From assembly GCA_004194705.1 (NCBI GenBank), contig SADC01000219.1:1-64000 (forward strand): 64,000 nucleotides of DNA, written 5' to 3'. Origin of the DNA: Ditylenchus dipsaci. Its lineage: Eukaryota; Nematoda; Chromadorea; Rhabditida; Anguinidae. Made by a program: the position numbers and the translations under genes. The notes under the pieces were generated by a model that saw only the letters and a program-made list of their open reading frames with translations, did not search any database and was not told where the DNA came from. Shown one piece after another: positions 12,607 to 22,168 of this stretch; positions within the stretch are counted from its first letter, which is position 1; every line of letters starts with the position of its first letter.

Positions 12607-12775
12607 CAAAATAGCTGGCTACCAGACAATTTCCAATATTTTTGGAAAATGTCGCACGACATTTTCCAATATTTTTTCGGTAAATTCGGGCAAAACGACC
12701 GAATCGACCGAAAAAATATTGGAAATGTCGGCCGACATTTTCCAAAAATATTGGAAATTGTCTGGTAGCCAAATA
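12607..12775. repeat. Fold-back element, about 65-bp arms
   Basis: The left arm starts ATAGCTGGCTACCAGACAAT and continues TTCCAATATTTTTGG; the right arm is its reverse complement, ending ATTGTCTGGTAGCC-ATAGCTAT. The word GACATTTTCCAATATTTT occurs in several orientations, so each arm has internal symmetry as well. Confidence 0.9.
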
Positions 12776-13350
12776 GCTATAATATTAGTGCAAATTTTCC
12801 ATGTGAGAAGTAGTCAAAAACACTTTAATAGCACAAAACAAAGGATTAATATATCCATCCTTTTTTGAGTCCTCTTCCAAACAATTTTGATGCAAAACCC
12901 TCTTTTATTTCCTTTTTCCTCCTTATTGCCCATCCTGCGAATTTTCCATCATCATGATAATAAGTTAATAATAATAGTCCACCCCTCATTTATTTGGCTT
13001 TACAAATTGCATTAGCTCGACTAAAACTTAATAGATTATCTAATTTTCTCTTTTTGCACAAACATCATTCAAATAGCTCAAATGTGGTTTCCAATTAACT
13101 TGTTTTTGTTGTGGTGACCCACGCCAATGGGTATATATATGGCTGGATTGGACATATTTGGATTTAAATTTGTTAAAAATTAAAGAATTTGATTTAGGGC
13201 TTGCTATTTATTTTGCTTGAGTCAACTGCCTATTGCATTATTATTGTGTTTTGCTTCAGCTGTAAATAAATATTGGGATATTTTGGAGTTATTTTCTATT
13301 TTCACCACTATTTGAATATTGTTTAGACGGCGAAAAAATTTGTAGAAAAA

Positions 13351-14218
13351 ATGAACGCTGGAGGAGTATCATCATCCACATCACTAATTGTTCTAATTGG
13401 CCTTGCTCTTTCACTACTTATGGGAATTGTGCAGTGCTCCAGGATGGTATGTTAATTTGGAAATTTGGTTAAATAATTTGTGTAAAAACTGACTTAAATA
13501 GTTGGAGGAAAAACCACAGGAAGTAGAGAGTAGTCTAGGTAATTCGCCATTTCAAATAGTCATATTTTTGAGAGTCACAACAAAACCCAAATATCATTTT
13601 GTAAATGACTATTTATAAACCTCTCAAAACCTCGATGTTTTTCAATAGGGTGGAAAATTATTCCCAGCGCAGGTTTTACGACAAAACAATTTTTATTTAC
13701 TTCACTAAATAAACTGACTGGCAGAATTTAATCCCTACTTTTTTCGGAACTAGATGGATGTGTGGATCGCATCGAAAAAGAATTTAAAAATGATTAAAAA
13801 AATAATAAAAAATTCCAAAAAGTTAAAAAAATTCCAATACTAACAACCGCTTTTTACCTTAAAAATAACACTGTGTTTCAGGATGACGAACTACTAATCA
13901 GGAATCTATTTCTCAAGCATTATCTACAGCCTAAACAAACCGACGACAGGATCTCTTACACCATTCCCAGACAAGCACTTCTCAAATACAGCCAGAACAC
14001 CAGGCAACCAGCTGAAGCCAATACAAATGCCTACAGTTCATTTTGGCGGGGCAGGAGGACACCCACTTTGCTGGCTAATGCACCACTACCATACTCTGAC
14101 TACACTCCAACGCCTTGTAAGTCTGAACTGAATGGGCATGTGGTTTTCATAAAATAACGTTGTCTCTATTTCAGGCAGATGGAAACTGTGCGCTTCACTA
14201 TTCCGAGGAAGTCTGTAG
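13351..14218 (+). CDS. Small secreted protein, 124 aa, three exons (unrecognised)
   Basis: Exons are 13351-13446, 13882-14116 and 14175-14218, joined by GTATGT...TTTCAG and GTAAGT...TTTCAG introns in compatible phases. The start ATG follows AGAAAAA. Residues 1-10 are polar and about 11-26 (SLIVLIGLALSLLMGI) form a hydrophobic core ending in VQCS, a likely signal peptide. The mature part is about 96 residues. It starts near RMDDELLIRNLF, has a basic patch (WRGRRTP) and ends CRWKLCASLFRGSL with two cysteines five residues apart. This outline would fit a peptide hormone precursor, but no known family is recognised. In another frame exon 3 reads VRFTIPRKSVDRPARK, which resembles RISYTIPRQ in exon 2, so the last reading frame could be misjudged if a base is missing. 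Sure of the splice structure, unsure of function. Confidence 0.6.
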
Positions 14219-14905
14219 ATAGACCAGCGAGAAAATAACACCTAAGAATTCTAGTCTTTTAGACAACACGTGATCTCAAAATCGGTTCTTGTTCTCATTC
14301 TTGTAATAATTGTTTAAATTATATTTGGAGTTAAATTTGAAAAAAATAATTCTTGTTTCTTGAAAGACAGACAATACAAGCATAGAACCACATTGGCATT
14401 GCAGGAAAACTGATCAGTGAGTTCTGCTACAGCTTACATGGAAGGTTTATGTTACCTACGAGAATTTTAATGACAAATTGACTGCTCGGGCTCATGCTGG
14501 ATTGAGCGCTGGGGCTACGGTTCAGAAAGTAAATGGCACTAGGCTATACTCATCCCACGCATAATCCTCATTCGCATAATCCAAATTTTCCCAAACTAAA
14601 ATGTCTAACATCTTATTCCAGCCTAAACGAACTACGCTTGTCCTCATCTAGTCCACGAAATTAATGAACAAGCAGCTGAGAAGTGGCTTTGCTGAAATCA
14701 AGGCTAAATCGGTCACTTGAAAACCCTGTGGAGGGCTACCTCCCTCAAGGAATTAACAAAATAATATCTTCTGGTCGGACTACAGTCGGGTACTCTAATT
14801 GAAAACAGTCTATGAATCTTATTTTTACTTATTCATATCTACACATACACACACAATAACAATAAAACAACATATTTGTCGTTAAATAATGAATTCGCAT
14901 TTTTG
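14219..14905. other. Intergenic, no gene recognised
   Basis: The sequence lies between two convergent genes. It is A/T-rich with CACA and AATAA repeats near 14840-14880, where the 3' untranslated region of the minus-strand gene may lie. Nothing else is seen. Confidence 0.4.
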
Positions 14906-14916
14906 TTGCTTACTCT

Positions 14917-16130
14917 TTACGGATATGCTCCTCCAGCATTAGACAGCACCGGTTTTCCATTGGCACCTCCATCTTCAGGCAAGGAGGCGAGCTTATTGAG
15001 AGTCTGAAGCAGCTTCGAATATGCAAGGACGGATGGAGTAGTGAAAGGATGATGCCCTAGAAACAAGCCTTAAAAAACAAATCAGGCGATTTTGATTAGA
15101 AGTAACAACCGAAACCCATAGCATGACTCTAAACAAAAAAGATAGAAGAACCCCAAAAAGAAAATAAGAGGATCGGTTCGCAGTCTTGACTCACGTCTCT
15201 GAATGGGACACCCTACTGGATCTTTGCCTGCTCTATTTTTAAATTTATACCTGATGAGATTTAGGCTTAGTCGATCCAAAACGAGTAGACGCGAAGTGCT
15301 GTGCGGTGTAGATGAGCTTGTCTTGAACAGTTTCGAAGAAGGGGCGGTTTTCCTAAAGATAAAAAGCATTGGTGTATCCTTTGCCTCCAAGCGTTTTCTA
15401 ATATAACATACCGGTTCACAGCTATGACCATCACAGTGGCAGGCCCACAAGACTCGCATCTGAATTCTTTCTTTGACTGCCGCGTTGCTGACAACGCTCT
15501 TCTGCGATATGGGTTCACGAACGCGACTTCTACGAAGATCATCTAAAAAAAAATACACTAGATCAAATTAAATATCGCAATGCGAAAGCAAACTTCTTTC
15601 GGAATTAGCAACACTGACTAGCTGCTGTTTAGACGGATACACCTGCTTGATAGCTTTTGTTTCAGCATTTACTGCCCTTATAAGGCCCGCTTGAAGTTCT
15701 GCAAGCATATTGGTAATCATGCATCAGACGGAAAATACTCTGGAATCGCTTACCCAAGATTAGATGCTTTGGCCACAAAACTCGAATTTTGGACGCGTCG
15801 ACTTGGCTGCGGCTGCTGCCTGAGAAGTGGCATTATTGGGAGATAGGCAGAAAATACGCAAGCTCACCTCATTTATCATTTTGTCACTGTCTCCAGCCAC
15901 ATTGACACAAGCTTCCAGATCTTTAATTGACGAGTTTCGGAGAAGCGCACGACTAGAAGATTGGCCAGAATTTCTATGAATTCATCAATGCGGCTGAACA
16001 AAAAAGAGTCATAACAACGGAAAGAGCGGAAGCGAAACAAAAATTATACTTACCGCCGTGGATCTTGCCGAGAAGAAACGACGACAGAAAGCAAACGGCT
16101 TCTTCGACTTCAATGAGCATTGCGGATGGA
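14917..16130 (-). CDS. Unrecognised multi-exon gene (approximate limits)
   Basis: Several minus-strand segments have coding composition and are bounded by splice-like sites. In reading order they are: a segment near 16130-16050 starting MLIEVEEAVCFLSSFLLGKI (donor GTAAGT); 16000-15870 with RIDEFIEILAN and then, in another frame, SSIKDLEACVNVAGDS and KMINE (donor GTGAGC); an alanine-rich piece near 15825-15760; 15720-15640 NMLAELQAGLIRAVNAET; 15550-15410 with KSVVSNAAVKERIQM and CHCDGHSCEP (donor GTATGT); 15355-15253 ENRPFFETVQDKLIYTAQHF; and a last exon 15056-14917 with YSKLLQTLNKLASLPEDGG and a TAA stop. Joins need at least one frame correction. The helical, alanine- and leucine-rich character suggests a cytosolic scaffold protein, but no family is assigned. 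The start is uncertain. Confidence 0.45.
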
Positions 16131-16134
16131 CGAT

Positions 16135-16605
16135 TTGATCAGAATACAGAAGCGACTGGCTCTTTACGTAATGAATGAAATTACATGTTTTCTGAAAAAA
16201 ATTGAATTGATGGAAAAAAGTTAGGCGCTTTTTTGAAATCCACATATATGAGATTTTCATTTTTTTCCATTGAAGTAGGATATTTTGGCTACAAAAGCCG
16301 CGGCTCGTCGGCGCCGACATTTTTTTTGCCAATAATTATACCCTTATTTGTTGGGCACGACCGGAGTGTAGCATCAACATCATGATTTTCGACTACAAAT
16401 TACTGAATTTCAGCAGCAAATCGTATATAGCAATAGAAGGAGCGCTATCGCGCATCCAATACTGTGCTTTGCTGATTGGTTCAACCGTTTTTAAGGTCTT
16501 CCGCTAGTTTTCCACAGTTTAATTCCTTTATTGTTTAATCTGGCCTATGGATGGCTTACCCACCTAATTCTTGGTTAAACTATTCTCTTGATAGTTTACT
16601 TTTCA
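16135..16605. other. Probable 5' flank of the minus-strand gene
   Basis: A short run MAKKMSAPTSRGFCSQ is open on the minus strand at 16332 but leads into low-complexity sequence. No promoter motif is recognised and no other gene is seen. Confidence 0.3.
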
Positions 16606-16610
16606 GCCTT

Positions 16611-17003
16611 GTGTCCAATGACTGAGAGGAATTCCATGTTTTTTTTAACGCGGAAGGGCTGTAAACTTTATTTTGTTCATAATTTTTTTTCTTTTGGTCA
16701 CATTTGGTAGCTAAGATGCAAGGCTACCCATAAAAAATTTTTCAGCCACAAATCTCTGAAAAAACTTTGATAAAAATGCGTTTCCTCTCACTCTGCCTTT
16801 CAGTCATTAGAGTGAATGGCAGAGTGAGAGGAAACTGATTTTTATAAAGTTTTTTCAGAGATTTGAGGATGGAAAAACTGTATTGGGTAGCCCTGAATCT
16901 AAGCTACAAAATGTGACCAAAGAAAAAAAATTTATGAACAAAATAAAGTTACAGCCCTTCCCGCGTTAAAACATGTAATTTCCTCTCAGTCATTGGACAC
17001 GAG
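16611..17003. mobile_element. Fold-back MITE, TGTCCAATGACTGAGAGGA family
   Basis: The element starts GTGTCCAATGACTGAGAGGA and ends TCCTCTCAGTCATTGGACAC. The arms are about 190 bp each, meeting at about 16806. They contain GAAGGGCTGTAA, TTTTGGTCACAT, GGCTACCCA and TTTGATAAAAATGCG words, each repeated in reverse. A second copy is at 59527-59895, and half of one lies at 57510-57695. Non-coding. Confidence 0.92.
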
Positions 17004-17004
17004 C

Positions 17005-17525
17005 TTTCTTCTCTTAGTCGATGTCTTTTTCCTTGAGAATCCTTTATTTGGTATTGGTACTTCTTTAGGTGGTTTAGTATTTAAACAGTGTTTTGCATAG
17101 TCTCCAGATAGTTGGATATGCCCAAAAAGTAAAAGATGCTTTTGCACATTTTTGACATGAACATTTATTTCGCACCCTGATTAATTTTCTTATAATTTAG
17201 TATATTTAAAACAAATTAAGTTTTTCTTTGATCATTTTCCGTGTATTTCGCAACCAACAATGATTGATTGATTAATCAAAATAGGCGTTTCACACATATA
17301 TATCTCCCCTAGCACACTATTTGTGCCTTGTCTCTGCGTACTTTGGTCTCCTACACATCACTTCACATTGCCTCTACTCTCAACCTCTTATATTTCAACT
17401 ATCCCAAATTTATTCTTTTTTCAAACCCCTAACCATATCCAACTCTGCATAAACTTTGTATTCTTTTTTTATTTCTGACTTTTGGCAGTATAGGGTGTTT
17501 TTGTCTAAATGAAATCTAAATTGAC
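17005..17525. other. Gene-free stretch between fold-backs
   Basis: AT-rich; a TGATTGATTGATTAATCA palindromic run near 17263 is the only structure seen. Confidence 0.35.
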
Positions 17526-17527
17526 CA

Positions 17528-18306
17528 CTTAAAGGAGCATGCCCGTGCGTTACACGGTGAAATTTGAATTTCCAAAAGGCGGGAAAACTAAGTTTTGAAT
17601 GGGCAATACTTTTTTGTCACAGATTCACTTTTTTTTGTACCAGATTCACTTTTTCTGTCACAGATTTGATTTGTCACAGATTCACTTTTTTTTGTACCAG
17701 ATTCACTTTTTTTTGTCCCAGATTTCCTCATTTCTGTCCCAGATTTAGCTCAACCACAGGGGGGACCAAGCACTTACAAAATTGGTCAAAAAAATTTTCT
17801 CTCATAACAGCCTGAAAGTTTTTCTATAACGTTTCTATCATGTTTTAAGCATTTTCGCAAAAAATTATTTTTCCGCAAAAATTTTTGCCTTGGGGACCAA
17901 GGTCCCATTTCAGGCTCCTGAAAACTTTGGACTACCTTGGTCCCCAAGCAAAAATTTTTGCGGAAAAATAATTTTGGCGAAATGCTTAAAACATGATAGA
18001 AACGTTATAGAAAACTTTCAGGCTGTTATGAGAGAAATTTTTTTGACCAATTTTGTAAGTGCTTGGTCCCCGTGTTTTGAGCTAAATCTGGGACAGAAAG
18101 GAGATCTGGGACAAAAAAGTGAATCTGTGACAAATCAAATCTGTGACAGAAAAAAGTGAATCTGTACAAAAAAAAGTGAATCTGTGACAAAAAAAAGTAT
18201 TGCCCGTTTGAATTTGAATTTTATTGATCTCGGGCATTAAAGTGGTCCCCCCGCCTTGGAAATTCAAATTTCACCGTGTAACGCACGGGCATGCTCCTTT
18301 AAGCAT
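17528..18306. repeat. Very long near-perfect fold-back, about 390-bp arms
   Basis: The left end AAAGGAGCATGCCCGTGCGT and the right end ACGCACGGGCATGCTCCTTT are reverse complements, and similarity continues to the centre near 17915. Each arm holds a small array of about 15 bp (CAGATTCACTTTTTTTTGTA type; in the right arm AAAAGTGAATCTGTGACA) and GCTTGGTCCCC. The centre has two facing CCTTGGTCCCC motifs. Open frames here are repeat translations. Non-coding; transcripts would fold into a long hairpin. Confidence 0.95.
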
Positions 18307-18656
18307 TTTTAGTCTTTTTGAGACCGTCGTTAACTGTAACTTTCTCGTATATTGTACGAAAAAGTCTACAGTTATTCGTTTTCGACTACAGTTATTTTTG
18401 GGTCAACAACGGTCGATTTAGGGATTTTTTGCTTGATGGGATAAAAACTCGCTTCACCAACTGTATAATTTCAACCGATTCTGCGTAATTTTGGCTCTTT
18501 TTCTAGTAAGAAGACCTACAAATAAATAGACCTCCCAAAAACCCCCAACTTTTTCCTATTTATTACCAAAATCATTATTACCAAAACACTGTGGAACATA
18601 TTTTCTATTGTCTGCCATGTTTTTCGATTTCCATTTTTTCTTTATCTCCTCGCCTG

Positions 18657-19640
18657 ATCACCAACAGCCGCAATCGCTCTCTGAACACCAGTAGCAGCAC
18701 TACTAGTCCCAGAGTACCCGCCGCCGTCGCTACCGCCAATAACAACACCAGTTCCCAAACCATTGGCTGCAGGGTGGTGGCCTATCATTCTGTCTGGTTC
18801 ATCATCATCTTTTGCTCCCCTTCACCAAACAATAATCAACAGGGGTAGGGATGGAGCAGAACAGACTCCATCGACTTACTTACTTGCTCCTACTACCCAT
18901 TTGTCCTATTGCTGCTGCTGCTCCTCCTCTAACTAACTGTGTAGTACAGGGTGTAATCAAGATTTTTGGCCACTTTTTAAACCATAATTTTTTTCTGCTC
19001 CATGTTTTGGAATTCTGGAATTTTCAAAAACCACTTGAAATTGTACAGAAATATTTTTTTTTCGATTAAAAAAATAAAATTTTTAGATTTTTTTCGATAT
19101 TTGCCTTGGTCCCCCCTGTACGAAAAACCGTAAATTTTTGATTTTTTATATTTAGGCAAAATTTTTGAAAAAATATTGAATTTTATTTATGTCGGAAATG
19201 AACCCAACTGACTTGTTTCTAGTCCGTAGTTTTGGACTCTGCTTACGTAGAAACACTCAGAATTGTAAAAAAATATATTTCTTTAATTTTTTGCAAAAAT
19301 AATAATAATATTTAATTTTTTAAATATTTGTAGTGCGAAAAATCGAAAATTTTCGTTTTTTCAAGTTTGATGATGATTCGATCATGATTCGATATGAGGA
19401 AAAATATCGCAATTTCCGAATTTTGCGGAAAATCATAACAATTTCTTGCAATTCTGAGTCATTCTGCGTTTGCAGAAATATGGCCCAGAAAAGTTATGGA
19501 TGTTAAAAAGTGGCCAAAATATGAAGACACCCTGTAGTAGCAGCAGAGTAGTCAGCAACAATGTTGTTCAGGCAAAGGAAGAGTGCTGGTGTTATCATCA
19601 ATTTGGTTTACAAGGGAGAGAAAAGCGGCCTTTAAGTCAT
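18657..19640 (-). CDS. Doubtful minus-strand gene interrupted by a mariner-type element
   Basis: Two GC-richer, coding-looking segments flank the element at 18947-19534. The upstream one (about 19610-19537) reads CLNNIVADYSAAT. Downstream of the element (18944-18868) the same frame continues QLVRGGAAAAIGQMGSRSK to a GTAAGTAAG donor. A next segment (about 18815-18657) reads EPDRMIGHHPAANGLGTG, then GGSDGGGYSGTSSAATGV and AAVGDQARR, then stop. Removing the element with one TA keeps the frame open. Composition and continuity support coding. No family is recognised, upstream exons are unclear, and simple-sequence bias could mimic a gene. Confidence 0.33.
18947..19534. mobile_element. Mariner-type MITE inserted at TA
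   Basis: Terminal inverted repeats begin CAGGGTGT and share GGCCACTTTTTAA and CCATAA-TTTT-CTG words. TA lies on each side (18945-18946, 19535-19536). The 588-bp interior is A/T-rich, with a GCCTTGGTCCCCCC motif at 19102-19117, and encodes no transposase. Confidence 0.8.
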
Positions 19641-19819
19641 TTGGCTGTTGTTGTCTATCACCATTTCCCAGGCCGAGGAGTAGTAGTAGGAAGAACACTT
19701 GGGTTTGCTTCTCCCCACCTAAGCTAGGGGGCCAAGTAGTAGAGGAAGTGGAGATTTTGCAAGTTTGGGAGTCTCTCTGTGTCTCTTACCCTTCTTTTTC
19801 CCTCCTAGATTGCTAGCTG

Positions 19820-21060
19820 GGTAAGCTTATGTTGTTCTGATTCGATCACTTCTTGTTGTCAATGCTTGTCGATGGGGGGGGGTTGAAGAGTGTTACTTTG
19901 ATCACACAGCCTCTTGTTGTTAATTACCCTATTCATCCATTTATCGCTTGTTTTAGTGGTTGTGAAATTGAGATTTGAAAATGATGCATGTTTGAGTGGG
20001 ACTCGAACCAGCTAGTTTTTGGACGGTGATTTTAGTTATAATGTCAAAATTTCAAATTTGCTGCAAAATCAAATTTGGTGCCAACAATTTTATTCTACTT
20101 GAATTTTTCGGCAGCAAATTTTATTAGTACTAATTTTGATCTCACAGCAAAGTTGAAGATTTCTGGAGTAGAATTGAAGGAGGAGAGATTTACTGTTACC
20201 TTTTCACATTGATTCTATTATGTTTTTTTTTAAATTTTTATTTAAACTCTGAAGGTCAGGATCTCAAAGCCTTTGATAAATTTTTGGATTCCTCCTAAAA
20301 TTTCGGTCTCAAAATCATATTTTAAATTAGGAATGTACTGATATAGCAGGCTTCTTTTGCTACCTAGCAAAAAAATTCGACTGGTGGAAAAAAACTTATA
20401 GGAGGACAGACTAAAAATCCCATTTTCTACTCAAAATACCTCCCCTAAAGTCTTTCCTCCTTTAACGGTTCGGTATGGTTAGGATATCTACGAAAAATTC
20501 CAAATTAATAAGTGCACAATGGAGTGTCCTTTAATAAGAAGCTCTTCACAAAAGTAAAGAGGGGAATTTTTTGTTTGTGTGATTAATTTCGCTTTGTTTC
20601 TAATAGATTTTTTATCTTCACTATCTCACTTTTTTGATATCGATTACACATGTTTTTTTTTCAATTTTCTACAATTTTAATTTGGACAATACTTTTTTCG
20701 GCGCAAAAACACTTTTATTGGCGCAAAGTTTTGTTTTGCCTGTTTCTCAAAAAATTTCATATTTTTAAGGGTTAAACTTTAAAGGTACGGGAACTTTTTA
20801 TCCGCATCGTCCAAGTCACAGTTTCGACTACCGCTGCGTGCACAGCTTATCTTTTTATCTCTTTTAATTTATAAATTTCAATGTCTAAATCATCCTCACA
20901 CTCTTGGCTGTCCAACAAATTCAGCAGCGCATGGTTTCACACTAACTGGAGCTCATTTACAGGCTAAAACCTGCTAAATTTACAAAAATCGATCGTTTCA
21001 AGGGTTTTTTTTTGACCGGTTTGATATTTTCTGACTTTTTTCTACAAGTTACACAAATTG
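19820..21060. other. Gene-free stretch
   Basis: AT-rich. It contains a B-box-like GGGACTCGAACCAGC (about 19998) and short words TTTGCTGCAAAATC that recur in CLU intron 2. No gene is recognised. Confidence 0.35.
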
Positions 21061-21066
21061 GCTTTC

Positions 21067-21541
21067 TTGGCGCAGATCCACGTTTTTGTCGCAAATTTTG
21101 TTTTGCCTGTTTCTCTAGAAAAAAATATTTTTTGGGTTTTAACACCATCAGGCAGCCCTGCGATTCTACTTTCTGGTGTAGTGTTCTTTATTGCATTACA
21201 GTAAACCCTCGATTTAACGGCCCCTCGATTTAACGACCCTCTAAGGCCGGTCTCGAGGGGGCGTTAAATCGAGGTTTACTGTATCTTAAAAAATGTAAAA
21301 CAATAAGTTACAAAAAGGTACTTAGATGCTTCGGTATGAACCAAATTATTGTTCTGACTTCCTTCATATCTTGTCCTTGTTGTTTTACATTTTTTTGTAA
21401 GATAATGCAATAAATAATACTTTATCAGAAAGAAGAAGAATCGCAGAGCTACCTCATGGTGTTGAAACCTGGAAAAAAATATAAATTTTTTTTGAGAGAG
21501 ACAGACAAAACAAAAACGTGCGCCAAAAAAGAGTGGATTTG
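21067..21541. repeat. Fold-back element, about 140-bp arms, with a MITE in one arm
   Basis: The left arm (about 21067-21300) contains CACGTTTTTGTC, TTTTGTTTTGCCTGTTTCTC and CCTGCGATTCT. The right arm (about 21390-21541) is the reverse complement with AGAATCGCAG and ACAAAAACGTGCG. The left arm is interrupted at TA by the MITE at 21199-21281, while the right arm keeps the uninterrupted sequence. Confidence 0.9.
21199..21281. mobile_element. 83-bp pogo-type MITE
   Basis: The ends are CAGTAAACCCTCGATTTAAC and GTTAAATCGAGGTTTACTG, and TA is duplicated on both sides (21197-21198, 21282-21283). The terminal pattern CAGT-A-CTCGAT is typical of Tigger/pogo derivatives. It has no coding capacity. Confidence 0.93.
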
Positions 21542-21544
21542 CGT

Positions 21545-22160
21545 AGAAAAGAGTGTTGTCCTTTTTATTATTCACCAATTGTAGTTTTAAAATTCAAACA
21601 AATCTTTTGTGGGTATTTTTCGTCTTAATATTTGCCATGGAGGTCATCATGTGTGTGGAACAAAAATTTAAAAAATGTTCGAAATTTTGACTTTGTCTCT
21701 TTGTCGTCTTTTTAGTTTTGCAAAATCTGGTTAATGGCCCTCCTGTAATTTTTTTTCAAAATAAAAAAGTTTTATTTGTATTCTTACGCGAAAACAAACA
21801 ACAAAAATTTTGAAAATCATGAACAGAAAATTTACAAGTTGGACCAAACTTATTTTGTGCAAAATTAAAAACACGACGCTAGTGTCATATAAACCACTGG
21901 AACCCCCTTCCTTAACCCCATAAATCTAGGGCCGTATCTCAACGCTCATTTTATCTGATATAACTACCCTCCGCCCAGGCATAAATTAACAAAAAAAAAC
22001 AAAGTTTCATTCAAAAAACTACTGCTTCAACAATTTTTTTTGCTAGGAATTTGAACATATATTTCTTTCTTCTTCTCACCACCAATGTATTTGTTGTAAT
22101 GTGTACATTATCAGGCAGCAAACTCGGTCTCTGCAAGAATACTAATTCTCCTTTGTTTAG
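21545..22160. promoter_or_regulatory. 5' flank of CLU, no defined promoter seen
   Basis: An acceptor-like CTTTGTTTAG ends at 22160, nine bases before the CLU start codon. It could be a 5' UTR intron end or a trans-splice acceptor; the sequence alone cannot decide. Nothing else is recognised upstream. Confidence 0.35.
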
Positions 22161-22168
22161 TGCAACAA

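Noticed and set aside
18082..18267. Open frames within the 17.5-18.3 kb hairpin (FCHRFTFFCTDSLF type)
   Set aside because: Translations of the short array in the arms.
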